Positions 1-7,172 of a DNA stretch of 7,523 nucleotides are shown in pieces. The position numbers and the translations under genes were made by a program. Source of the DNA: Planctomycetaceae bacterium (GTDB lineage Bacteria; Planctomycetota; Planctomycetia; Pirellulales; Pirellulaceae); contig DNWZ01000186.1 in assembly GCA_003506095.1 (NCBI GenBank), positions 1 to 7,523 of the forward strand, given 5' to 3'. The notes under the pieces were generated by a model. It saw only the letters and a program-made list of their open reading frames with translations. It made no database searches and was not told where the DNA came from. Numbering within the stretch: position 1 is the stretch's first letter; the number at the start of each line of letters is the position of its first letter.

Positions 1-53
1 CCCGAAAGCTGGCTTAAAAACTCGCACCGCAGCAACCAGAGCGGCGTTATAGC

Positions 54-60
54 AAAGGAG
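54..60 (+). promoter_or_regulatory. Shine-Dalgarno site of the HTH gene
   Basis: AAAGGAG lies nine bases before the ATG at 70. It is the strongest ribosome binding site in the window and supports that start. The rest of the leader (1-53) shows no promoter I can call with confidence, so the promoter probably lies further upstream. Confidence 0.75.
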
Positions 61-69
61 ACTTAGAAA

Positions 70-390
70 ATGTCACAAGCATCGACGACGCCCAGCGGTG
101 GCCCATCACCTTCGGAGACGCCAGAAGTCCTGACTCTATCGGAAGCCGCCGACTATTTGCGAGTCACGGAATCCGAAGTCATAGAGCTGACGGTTAAGCA
201 ATCCTTGCCAGGCCGAAAAATTGGCGAGCAATGGAGGTTCCTGCGTAGCGGTTTGGCCGATTGGCTTTTGGAGCCATCACCGTCGCAGCGTTTGCTTCGC
301 CACGCCGGTGCGTTGCCAGATGCTCCCGATGCAATGCTGAAGCAAATCTACAAAGATCGCGGCCGATCCATGACCGAGGATGAGTCATGA
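70..390 (+). CDS. Excisionase/MerR-like helix-turn-helix protein, probable antitoxin or regulator
   Basis: This 106-aa protein has a disordered Ser/Pro-rich N-terminus (about 1-18) followed by an HTH_17-type (excisionase family) winged helix at about 20-66. The sequence shows the family pattern: L-T-L-S-E-A-A-D-Y-L, then the turn and second helix, then PGRKIG-x-x-WRF-x-x-x-x-L-x-x-WL. Such domains bind DNA. The tail (about 72-106, with MLKQIYKDRGR near the end) resembles the short helical tails of HTH proteins paired with VapC-type PIN toxins in planctomycetes and cyanobacteria; that likeness is from memory. The stop overlaps the ATG of a broken VapC-like ORF (ATGA, 387-390), which supports an antitoxin origin. 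It could now autoregulate or control the downstream operon. It is not an integrase partner as far as can be seen, since no integrase is present. Confidence 0.85.
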   Translation: MSQASTTPSGGPSPSETPEVLTLSEAADYLRVTESEVIELTVKQSLPGRKIGEQWRFLRSGLADWLLEPSPSQRLLRHAGALPDAPDAMLKQIYKDRGRSMTEDES

Positions 391-461
391 TTCTGTTGGA
401 CACCGATACTCGTTACCCGAAATTTGCGGCACTTCAGACAGGTTCCGAATTTGAGACTTGA
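387..461 (+). pseudogene. Truncated VapC-like PIN toxin remnant
   Basis: This 24-codon ORF starts inside the stop of the HTH gene (ATGA). Its first eight residues, MILLDTDT, match the usual opening of VapC-family PIN-domain ribonucleases: a hydrophobic beta strand followed by the first catalytic Asp. The next 16 residues do not look like PIN sequence and the frame stops at 459-461, whereas PIN toxins are about 130 residues. I found no continuation in the other frames before the next gene at 478, so a deletion rather than a simple frameshift is likely. Without the other acidic residues it cannot be a nuclease. The alternative is that the short match is chance; the ATGA junction with an antitoxin-like gene argues against that. 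Confidence 0.5.
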
Positions 462-477
462 GAACTGGGCGGACTAA

Positions 478-2229
478 ATGAGCACACCAAAAAATCCATG
501 CAAACAGGGCCGTTCGACTGCGATTTCCCGCCGTCTCGCCATCGCAGGGCTGATCGCTTTTCCGGGTATGGCAATCACTGCATCACCGGTTCAGGCGATT
601 TCACCATCCGATCTAGTTCGCCAGCTTGTCAATGCTTCGTGGCCCGCTGCGGCAGCAACGAAAGTTGCAGCCGTTCAATCGCCGATTCAAATGCAGATTG
701 CCCTGGCTGATCCCGCGCTAGCGGAATCGCGACTTGAAAGGCTAAAAGAGCTGGGCAAATATCCCGTCGCAATGCGGTTGATGATCAGCCACCCTCATTT
801 GGCTGGCTTCATCATGCATGCATCTGATCCGATGCGAACAGCAGAGATTCTTTCGCAAGTAGCGGACAGTGCGCCAGCGATGAATTCGCTGATGATGTAC
901 GCCGGTGAAGCCGACCAAGTTATTGCCGCCTTTGAAGAACACAGAAAGTCATTGTTTCGACTGCCGAGAGATGGCGAACCAATCGACCATCTACCAGTTA
1001 ATCTTTTCCTGGGTATTTCGCCGAAAGAAACTGCATATATAAAGTTTGTTGATGACCTTTTGATATGGACTGCGGGGGATTCGTTCCGACGTGCCGCAGT
1101 TGTGGGCAGCTTAACACGCCAATCCGATCAAGTTCGAGCACTGTTTCGAGCATTTCCGGAACGTAGTGAAGCCGCAGCAGCCGAGTGGATGAAATTCTGT
1201 GATGCACACCCGGATCATGGCGAATGGATGTGCGGTCAGTATTTCGAGATCGACGATCTCCTGCGATTCTTCATGCTGCCGCGTAGTCGCGAAATGGCTG
1301 ATCATGCCGGGGTGCAAGCGATGATCCTGCATCACGAGAACAAGCTCGCGACTGAGTTGGTGCGAATTTTGCCTCCAGTTGTGCTTAAGTCTGACCCGCA
1401 GATGCTCGATGCAATATCAAAACTTAAAGAACATTATGGCCTCGTATCACTATTGGGTCGGAAAACGCTTTCGTCCGCCACACTAAAAGCTGCCCTCCTG
1501 GCTGCCGAGGCCAATACCGAGCAACTCGCTAAATGGACTAGTTTTTCCGACGCTGCGCTGGCACGGGAGGTGGGTACAGCGGATATCGGTGCATGGGAAC
1601 ACGTCCCGTTCGTGGAAATTGCCGTCAAGATTGTCGATGGTCGAGAGTTGACGGCAATGGACGGTGTTTTCGTCGCTGTTGATATTACGACGACCATATT
1701 CCCGCTTGTCAAAGGCGGAGCGGCAGGCTTGCGATCAGCCGGTTCGGTGGTTCGTAAGGATGTCATCGAGGTAGCGACCAAGACGTATGGAAAAGAAATC
1801 GCGACCAAAGCCAGCAAAATGACGATCAAGCAGCTTCAACAAGAGTTACCCGATGTTTTCGAAGCTGCGGCCAAAAAGGCGATGCGACAACGATTGAAGA
1901 AAGGTGGTTTGGATGTGACCGGTTTGATTCGATTGTCGTTTGAGCAGGTCGGTAAACGCAGCAAGTCCTTCAAGAAATTTACCGGTCTAGATTCCAGGGT
2001 GTTCATGCGGTCCGACCGAGTCGTTGTGATCTACCCTCACCAAACGATGGTTGGACTAGTCTTGCGTGGAGTCATTGAAGGTGAATCCGCAGTCATGGCT
2101 ATAGAAAATTCGGGTGACACAATCATTGAATCCAAGGAACGAATAGAAGGCTATACCCAAAAGCTCGGCACGATCTGGATCGGGTGCAACGAACCGGATG
2201 GCATCGGTGAAGTTCTTTTAAAAAAGTGA
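478..2229 (+). CDS. Secreted helical protein of unknown function, first gene of the GTPase cassette
   Basis: I do not recognise this 583-aa protein. The N-terminus has a signal peptide: a basic stretch with a twin-arginine-like S-R-R-L-A at 17-21, a hydrophobic core at about 20-36 and a likely signal peptidase I site after VQA (residue 40), so it probably acts outside the inner membrane. Residues 45-380 are almost wholly amphipathic helix and could form a solenoid. A Gly/Ala-rich, moderately hydrophobic stretch at 392-425 is followed by a Lys/Arg-rich helical region (to about 490) and a beta-rich end (about 500-583). There is no obvious catalytic motif. A weak purine-rich site (GGCGGA, 468-473) precedes the ATG. 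The stop at 2227-2229 is only a few bases from the next start, so the two genes are almost certainly co-transcribed. A pretoxin-like role for the 392-425 segment is possible but unproven. Confidence 0.8.
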   Translation: MSTPKNPCKQGRSTAISRRLAIAGLIAFPGMAITASPVQAISPSDLVRQLVNASWPAAAATKVAAVQSPIQMQIALADPALAESRLERLKELGKYPVAMRLMISHPHLAGFIMHASDPMRTAEILSQVADSAPAMNSLMMYAGEADQVIAAFEEHRKSLFRLPRDGEPIDHLPVNLFLGISPKETAYIKFVDDLLIWTAGDSFRRAAVVGSLTRQSDQVRALFRAFPERSEAAAAEWMKFCDAHPDHGEWMCGQYFEIDDLLRFFMLPRSREMADHAGVQAMILHHENKLATELVRILPPVVLKSDPQMLDAISKLKEHYGLVSLLGRKTLSSATLKAALLAAEANTEQLAKWTSFSDAALAREVGTADIGAWEHVPFVEIAVKIVDGRELTAMDGVFVAVDITTTIFPLVKGGAAGLRSAGSVVRKDVIEVATKTYGKEIATKASKMTIKQLQQELPDVFEAAAKKAMRQRLKKGGLDVTGLIRLSFEQVGKRSKSFKKFTGLDSRVFMRSDRVVVIYPHQTMVGLVLRGVIEGESAVMAIENSGDTIIESKERIEGYTQKLGTIWIGCNEPDGIGEVLLKK

Positions 2230-2232
2230 GAG
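2228..2232 (+). promoter_or_regulatory. Ribosome binding site overlapping the upstream stop
   Basis: GAGAG overlaps the TGA stop (2227-2229) of the 583-aa gene. It lies nine bases before the ATG at 2242 but only three before the ATG at 2236, which is why I prefer 2242. The overlap suggests translational coupling. Confidence 0.45.
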
Positions 2233-2241
2233 CCCATGATC

Positions 2242-3147
2242 ATGAATAAAACAAAACTTTTTTGCTCGGTGATACGTCCTGTCGCCATGTTGCTGATGTT
2301 CGTCGGGTTCGCAACCACACCGGCTGACAGCCATGCCGATTCGCTCAGTCGATTACTCAAGCGGGCCGCGCGCGTCGCTGACGACATTCCACTGAACCAA
2401 ACCGACGATGCATTAGCAAAGCTAAAGAAATTGCCAAACTTTCGTGCTAGCGATGAGGCAATGACGGCGGCTGGCGAGGCAGCGTTGAAGAACTCTGACG
2501 ACATTCGGGCCGCAGCCATCATGATCGACGGTGCCAAGCGAATCGACGCTGCCATTTCCGATCTTGCGATCCGGAGCGATTTGATTCGCCGAGGTGGTGG
2601 TGACGCGATCGCAGCCGCCGGCGTACGTGTCGGAGCGGCAGACGAACTGTTGTACTTGGATCGCTATCTAGCGCGCACCGATTTCCAACTGGCTGACGGA
2701 TTCCGCCGACCAATAATGGCCGACTTCGCGGCCGTTGCTGCCGATGATGCCCACTGGACGTTCTGGCAACGGTACGTCGCTCCCAATAAAAAACTCTGGG
2801 CTGGTGGAACTGCCCTTGCCGTCTATTTGGTTGCACCAGAAATGTGGCACGACGGTGCCGGCAACCTAACGGAAAAAGGATTGGAACTGGCGGGAGATCT
2901 GGGAGGCGAGCTGCTTGGCGGAGCGATTCGCGGATTACGACAAGGTGGGGAAAATTTCGGCGGGAAAGTCGCTGCTGAAATCCCCCCGCTCGGCTCAACC
3001 AGCTTCGTTGGCTGGATCGGAATGATTGCCATTGTTGCCGTCTTAACGATTTTAACCCTAGCGGCTCTAAGGCGACGCGTCGTCGAGATGTTCAAACGGC
3101 TAGTGCTTGGAAAGTCGTCCAATCAGACTGAAGCGGATTCGTTTTAG
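2242..3147 (+). CDS. Signal-peptide protein with C-terminal membrane anchor, unknown function
   Basis: I do not recognise this 301-aa protein. Numbered from the ATG at 2242 (the ATG at 2236 would add two residues), a cleavable signal peptide covers about 1-32, with a Lys-rich start, a hydrophobic core at 10-25 and a probable cut after SHA. The body is Ala- and Asp-rich and helical, with a Gly-Gly-Gly turn near 118-120. A short hydrophobic stretch at about 186-199 precedes a Gly-rich region (216-242). A clear membrane helix lies at about 256-276 and is followed by Arg-Arg-Arg and other basic residues, so most of the protein should face the periplasm with a short cytosolic tail. It sits between the secreted protein and the GTPase with tiny gaps on both sides. 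An adaptor linking the periplasmic part to the membrane GTPase is a plausible role, inferred from topology and context only. Confidence 0.8.
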   Translation: MNKTKLFCSVIRPVAMLLMFVGFATTPADSHADSLSRLLKRAARVADDIPLNQTDDALAKLKKLPNFRASDEAMTAAGEAALKNSDDIRAAAIMIDGAKRIDAAISDLAIRSDLIRRGGGDAIAAAGVRVGAADELLYLDRYLARTDFQLADGFRRPIMADFAAVAADDAHWTFWQRYVAPNKKLWAGGTALAVYLVAPEMWHDGAGNLTEKGLELAGDLGGELLGGAIRGLRQGGENFGGKVAAEIPPLGSTSFVGWIGMIAIVAVLTILTLAALRRRVVEMFKRLVLGKSSNQTEADSF

Positions 3148-3150
3148 GGG
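3146..3150 (+). promoter_or_regulatory. Ribosome binding site that sets the GTPase start
   Basis: AGGGG overlaps the TAG stop (3145-3147) of the 301-aa gene. It precedes two adjacent ATG codons at 3155 and 3158, with four and seven bases of spacing. This argues against an upstream TTG start at 3107 inside the previous gene, and it points to coupled translation. Confidence 0.65.
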
Positions 3151-3154
3151 ATAC

Positions 3155-5602
3155 ATGATGCAGAAAAACGTACCACTCTACCGGATCGGACTTTTCGGTC
3201 GCTCCAACGCCGGCAAGACCAGTCTTCTGGTCGCGCTCAGCGAAACCGTACAGGCGACCGTCGACGGCCAGACCTGGACAATACAGTATCTGCCACCGGT
3301 CGAAGGCAGCATTAAAGACAAAGGTTTGCTGGACAAACTGAGTCGTGGGGAGCGCCTGCTTCAGCAAGCCAAAGCGTCCATCAAAGAATCACTGAACCCA
3401 CGACCGTCCATGGAAGCCGAAAACACAACGCTGTATCGTTTTCAGCTTGCCTGCGGAGGCAGTGTCCGGACGGTCGAACTGTGCGATTACGCGGGCGAAA
3501 TCCTGACACCCGAGCGACTAACAAATGTCGAAAGTCACGGGCACGAGCTTGCTAAACGCATCGCCAACTGCGACGCCGTTTTCGTACTGGCCCCCGCGTC
3601 CGACAACAGTGACGAATCAAAAGTCGACGCCGAGCGCAGCAATCAAGTAGCCAAATCGCTCGCCCGACTCTTTTCATGGATTAAGGACAATGACCCTCTC
3701 CATAAAACGCACAAACGCCCCTTCGGGCTGCTCGTAACTAAAGTCGATCGAGCCGCTCCATCCGCGAATCGATCCGTAGAGGACTTCGGCGATCCAGCAA
3801 AGTTGGTCTGGGATCAAGTTCAATCGTTGGTCGGCCCCGCGTTCACCAAATGGTTTGGGCTGACGATGCTGCCAGGCCACGACTCGTTGGGTCGCAAAGT
3901 CGAGCCGGATGGTTTGATCGGGCCATTGATCTGGGCGATGGATACCGCCGACAACGAAATAGTCGACATCTCCCGAAGCGTCGATGAGCAAGGTGGACTT
4001 GCGTGGCTGCAATCGCCGCTTCACGTTAGAAGTGTGAAGCAGTTCGGGCTCAGTCAAGTCAGCGCCTTGCTTGATCGCCGCCCAGCCATGTCTGATCAAA
4101 CCGATCTGATCCATCAAGAGGCCCGTCGAATTCGAAGGTCCCTCAGGCGATCTCTCCGTCGCCAACTCCTAACTGTTGTCGCTGGAATACTCGTCGTGTT
4201 GCTATTGGGCGTCTCCGCCTTTGATGCCGTTCGTACAAGCAGCTACCAACGTATTGCTGAGGATTCCGAATCATCCACTACTGACCTATCAGCCGCTGCG
4301 GATTACTTCGCGGGCTATGGCGATCGCACCCTGCGTATGTCACCGTTTGGTTTTGACCATGAAAAAGCGACCACATTGCGTGACCTAGCTCGAAGCCACA
4401 TTGCCGAAAAGCAATGGATTGAAGTTGAAAGAGAATCTGATCCTGTCGAGAAAGGAAAATTGGCCGGAGCCTACCGCGGACAAGAACATCGCGACGAAGC
4501 AAGCCGATTGATTGCGGCTGGAAAACAAGAACTGGATCGAAGAACTTATGCGGCGTGGTTCGATCCCATCGAATCGATTTCAAAACAAATTTCGCTTAGC
4601 ATGGATCAGCGCGCAAAGATCATCGACTCGCTGTCCACGTTGCCAACAGAACTCATCGAGACGTCGACACAGCGTCAACATCGGATCGAGATCCAGAACA
4701 GATTGCAGAAGGAGCAAGCAGACGAGCAAACAAAGTTAGACCGAGACGTTTTTGTTCAGCAAGTCGAAAGTCTCGCGCAGCGTCAACGCCCCTTTGAAGC
4801 ACTAGGCGCGATAAGTGTTCGCGTCGACTGTCTGGAATGGGACGAAATGAAGCCTACGCTCGCCCTGCTCGCAACCAACTGGGCCAGGGACATCGACAAC
4901 CAACTATCGCGATTCAAAAAAGACGAACAATTTGATTCGGCGATTCAAACGCTTCAGAAAGCCATTCGCGATCGCAAACTACTGCCCGCTTCGTCCGACA
5001 TTCCGGTTGAGCCCAAACTAGATGAGTTGCTCGCTGGCATCGAGGCCGCCTGGGACAAAACCGACTACGGAAATTTTAAACGGCGACCTAGCCTCGCCGC
5101 GGCCGATGAGTACCTAGGCGCCGCCCATCCCAAATGCATGTACAAAACAGTTGAACGCTGGAAAACCTGGAAAGAAAACGAAGGCTCCAGTCGCTCGCTG
5201 GTCCCGCACCTTGAATCGATCACTTGGGACAAAGCCAAGGGCGCGACTGACCCGATAGTCGACTTTTATGTCAACGGTAAACAGTTCCTGAGCAAGCAAT
5301 ACGCTGGCAAAGGTGGATACGGCGAAACCTATAAGTTTCCCGATTCCACTGCAAGCACTCAGCTTTCTCCCGACGACACCGTAGAGGTCCGAATCGTCCT
5401 TTGGAACGATAATTTTGACTTGATTGGGGATAGTCTTGTAGGCGAGTTTAAAGACACATTTCGGTTTAGTGATCTGACGTCTGTCAAAGGTGCCAGCGGC
5501 ACTCTGCCGACAGACGACAAGAAAGCCACCCATGTTTTTCGTGTCCGACTACTTGGTATGCCTGCCGCTCCCGAACTGATAGAGTGGCAACCATGTCGAT
5601 AA
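3155..5602 (+). CDS. Membrane-anchored P-loop GTPase with C-terminal C2-like domain
   Basis: This 815-aa protein starts with a TRAFAC/Ras-like GTPase domain, about residues 8-265. G1 is GRSNAGKTS (15-23). G3 is D-Y-A-G-E (111-115), preceded by a beta strand (RTVEL). G4 is TKVD (195-198), preceded by FGLLV. The G1-G3 gap of about 88 residues is long, as in bacterial conflict-system GTPases of the DO-GTPase type; that assignment is from memory and tentative. A very basic helix (about 320-337, RRIRRSLRRSLRRQ) leads into one membrane helix (about 338-357), so by the positive-inside rule the G domain is cytosolic. A long charged helical or coiled-coil region follows (about 365-685). The last ~115 residues (687-801) are beta-rich and C2-like, with a D-P turn at 699-700 and W-N-D-N-F-D-L-I-G-D at 750-759. 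The predicted periplasmic location of that domain is unusual. The neighbours suggest it is the nucleotide switch of an envelope complex. The ATG at 3158 is equally possible. Confidence 0.85.
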   Translation: MMQKNVPLYRIGLFGRSNAGKTSLLVALSETVQATVDGQTWTIQYLPPVEGSIKDKGLLDKLSRGERLLQQAKASIKESLNPRPSMEAENTTLYRFQLACGGSVRTVELCDYAGEILTPERLTNVESHGHELAKRIANCDAVFVLAPASDNSDESKVDAERSNQVAKSLARLFSWIKDNDPLHKTHKRPFGLLVTKVDRAAPSANRSVEDFGDPAKLVWDQVQSLVGPAFTKWFGLTMLPGHDSLGRKVEPDGLIGPLIWAMDTADNEIVDISRSVDEQGGLAWLQSPLHVRSVKQFGLSQVSALLDRRPAMSDQTDLIHQEARRIRRSLRRSLRRQLLTVVAGILVVLLLGVSAFDAVRTSSYQRIAEDSESSTTDLSAAADYFAGYGDRTLRMSPFGFDHEKATTLRDLARSHIAEKQWIEVERESDPVEKGKLAGAYRGQEHRDEASRLIAAGKQELDRRTYAAWFDPIESISKQISLSMDQRAKIIDSLSTLPTELIETSTQRQHRIEIQNRLQKEQADEQTKLDRDVFVQQVESLAQRQRPFEALGAISVRVDCLEWDEMKPTLALLATNWARDIDNQLSRFKKDEQFDSAIQTLQKAIRDRKLLPASSDIPVEPKLDELLAGIEAAWDKTDYGNFKRRPSLAAADEYLGAAHPKCMYKTVERWKTWKENEGSSRSLVPHLESITWDKAKGATDPIVDFYVNGKQFLSKQYAGKGGYGETYKFPDSTASTQLSPDDTVEVRIVLWNDNFDLIGDSLVGEFKDTFRFSDLTSVKGASGTLPTDDKKATHVFRVRLLGMPAAPELIEWQPCR

Positions 5603-6957
5603 AGCCAGCCTCGATAGTCATCATTTTGCAGACGGTTCGCTTGCCTCACGGGACCGAACAGTACGTCGTCCCCTGTGGATGCAGGCTCTCGAGAACCGAT
5701 CTGCAAAAGTTGCTCGATAAGGACTGTGTCGATGCCTCGCAGATGGTCGTACAACCTGGTACAGGCCGCGAAGGTATCGAGCGAATCGTCGCGTTGCGAT
5801 CGGAGGCGTTGTCACCTGGCGATCGAGACCGATTACGAAATCACCTGCATCAGCGGCTCGCGGATACCGACTCGATCATCGAGGAAGTTGCTAAGGCGGA
5901 AATGGTCATCCCTGGGCAGTTGCCCACTAGTGAGCGTCTGGCTGATTGGCAAGCCATAGCGGAAACGGTGATTGTAAATCCGCCTATGGCAAACTCGCCT
6001 GCTATTCCTTTGCACCCGCCCAAGTCCTGGCAAGGAAAGTTGATTGCTATGTCTCTTGTTGCACTGCTGGCCATCACTGCCTTCGTCACGATCCCTCCCT
6101 TTCTAAGTCGCACAAAACCCGACGAGGCTGACGTCGCTCGGCAACCCGCTGGCGCTGCTTTCGAGGGCTGGAACGTGACGCAGTCCGAGACGTTTTCGGA
6201 CGCGTCCGACCTGCTCGAGGCTTTACGTCCGCTTGTTGTTCGTCCCGTAACCGACGGAATCCAGACATCATCCGACGAAGTCGAACTGGCTGCACTACTA
6301 AACCGAATCAATCAAATCCGCGAAGGGCAACCGATCGAAACCGTCGACGTCAAGCCAAAACTTACACAGCTTCTCGACAGCGTTCTATTGAAAACGTATG
6401 TGAAAAAACTGTATACCGTGGATGGAGAATACGACCGCTTTGGTTTAGTACACGATGCTCCGCACGTCGATTCACTGAAAACCCTCTTGCCAGATACGGT
6501 CGATGAATCCACAGCGACAACGTTTCGCACACTGGCTCTTCAATTGATCGGCGTCTCGGCAATCAATGAAACGGGTACGAAGCTGGACAAGTTTGAAAAT
6601 CACTTCTTTGACCGAGCCGACCAGCAGGCATATCGACGCAGCTACGAGGCGATGATTGAAAACATTCCTCCAGTATTCCGCAATGCTGACCCTCGTTGTA
6701 CGTTCTTCACCGTCGACGACTGTGAGGCAGCCAAACATATCCGCGTCTATTTCGAAGACATCCAATTTCTCACCGGCCGCAAACTAGGTTTTAAACCGTC
6801 CGGTCCACTCAGCGATCGGGTGATCGCTTTTGCGGAGTCAAAAAATGCCGCGTCACATCATTTCGCCCGCCTGCTAGTCGAATGGCAAGCTTTCAAACAT
6901 GGGCAAAGTCCTGCGAATCAAAATGCCGTCAAGCCAGAGACGATTAACAACCAATGA
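5593..6957 (+). CDS. Bitopic membrane protein of unknown function, last gene of the GTPase cassette
   Basis: I do not recognise this 454-aa protein. Its ATG overlaps the end of the GTPase gene by ten bases; a GTG at 5584 would add three residues. AGAGTGG at 5581-5587 gives a weak ribosome site five bases before the ATG. Residues 1-145 form a soluble domain that opens with a hydrophobic beta strand (IVIILQTV), then a C-G-C pair (28-30) and helices rich in acidic and basic residues; I see no enzyme motif. A Pro-rich linker leads to one membrane helix at about 150-171. The remaining ~280 residues are mixed helical and should lie in the periplasm if the N-terminus is cytosolic. The stop (6955-6957) overlaps the ATG of the pglX stub in ATGA. 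The overlaps at both ends imply one polycistronic unit from the GTPase through to the former pglX. It may be an effector or scaffold partner of the GTPase, judged on topology alone. Confidence 0.8.
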   Translation: MSIKPASIVIILQTVRLPHGTEQYVVPCGCRLSRTDLQKLLDKDCVDASQMVVQPGTGREGIERIVALRSEALSPGDRDRLRNHLHQRLADTDSIIEEVAKAEMVIPGQLPTSERLADWQAIAETVIVNPPMANSPAIPLHPPKSWQGKLIAMSLVALLAITAFVTIPPFLSRTKPDEADVARQPAGAAFEGWNVTQSETFSDASDLLEALRPLVVRPVTDGIQTSSDEVELAALLNRINQIREGQPIETVDVKPKLTQLLDSVLLKTYVKKLYTVDGEYDRFGLVHDAPHVDSLKTLLPDTVDESTATTFRTLALQLIGVSAINETGTKLDKFENHFFDRADQQAYRRSYEAMIENIPPVFRNADPRCTFFTVDDCEAAKHIRVYFEDIQFLTGRKLGFKPSGPLSDRVIAFAESKNAASHHFARLLVEWQAFKHGQSPANQNAVKPETINNQ

Positions 6958-7109
6958 TCGACCGACTAAAACTCCCATCCAACCTTCAATCACGGCTTCG
7001 CACCGCCGAGGCAGATCTGCGGGTACGCAACGATTCGCAAGATGTGCCGGAAGGGCGTGATGCGTGGGCGGATTATGATACGGCTAAACAGAACACTAAT
7101 CACCACTAA
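6954..7109 (+). pseudogene. pglX: 5' stub of a diverged second pglX copy
   Basis: The ATG overlaps the stop of the 454-aa gene (ATGA). The 51 codons begin MIDRLKLPSNLQSRLRTAEA, which aligns with the start of the intact pglX at 7223. By my hand alignment the first 25 codons match at 60 of 75 bases and 19 of 25 residues, and 7 of the 13 differing codons are silent. Likeness continues loosely, with a one-residue gap, to about codon 45 (Y-D-T-A-K against Y-E-A-A-K). It ends where the inverted repeat starts, and the frame stops at 7107-7109 inside the first repeat arm. The many silent differences mean the two copies diverged while both encoded protein, so this is more likely the remains of another pglX allele than a fresh tandem duplication. 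It may still be translated as a short leader peptide. Confidence 0.75.
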
Positions 7110-7172
7110 TCCCACACTAATCAAAACCACGGATGCGGAAGATTAGTGTTCGATTAGAGGAGATTAGTGTTC
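7091..7172. repeat. Inverted repeat of phased CACTAATC boxes (hairpin element)
   Basis: Two 32-base arms (7091-7122 and 7141-7172) flank an 18-base loop. By hand, 28 of 32 positions pair, and the outer 11 bp (GAACACTAATC with GATTAGTGTTC) are perfect. The mismatches are at 7112-7113 with 7150-7151, at 7105 with 7158, and at 7102 with 7161. Each arm is itself a threefold repeat: CACTAATC at 7094, 7104 and 7115, and GATTAG(TG) at 7141, 7152 and 7162, spaced 10-11 bp, about one helical turn. No T-run follows, so it is not a standard intrinsic terminator. It looks like a dispersed REP-like intergenic element; the phasing would also suit protein binding. Confidence 0.9.

Noticed and set aside
70..390. 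Phage or integrative-element excisionase
   Set aside because: The fold is excisionase-like, but no integrase or attachment site is visible, and the ATGA junction with a VapC-like start fits an antitoxin better.
396..424. Possible sigma-70 promoter (TTGGAC, 17 bases, GAAATT) before the 583-aa gene
   Set aside because: The -10 box is poor and the match is no better than expected by chance; the gene may be read from upstream.
2519..2998. Long antisense ORF of 159 codons
   Set aside because: It is a shadow of the well-supported + strand gene with a signal peptide and membrane helix; its Arg/His-rich composition is typical of a noncoding frame.
3107..3154. Upstream TTG start that would lengthen the GTPase by 16 residues
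   Set aside because: It lies inside the previous gene, has no ribosome site, and the added basic residues do not belong to the GTPase fold. AGGGG at 3146-3150 supports the ATG at 3155 or 3158.
3674..4165. Antisense ORF of 163 codons inside the GTPase gene
   Set aside because: It lies opposite the G4 motif and the membrane segment of a clear GTPase gene, with no ribosome site or recognisable domain.
7091..7172. Intrinsic transcription terminator
   Set aside because: The hairpin is strong, but no T-run follows on either strand, and it lies inside an apparent operon ahead of pglX.
7091..7172. CRISPR array
   Set aside because: The repeat units are only 6-11 bases with 2-4 bases between them and they form a palindrome; there are no spacers of usable length.
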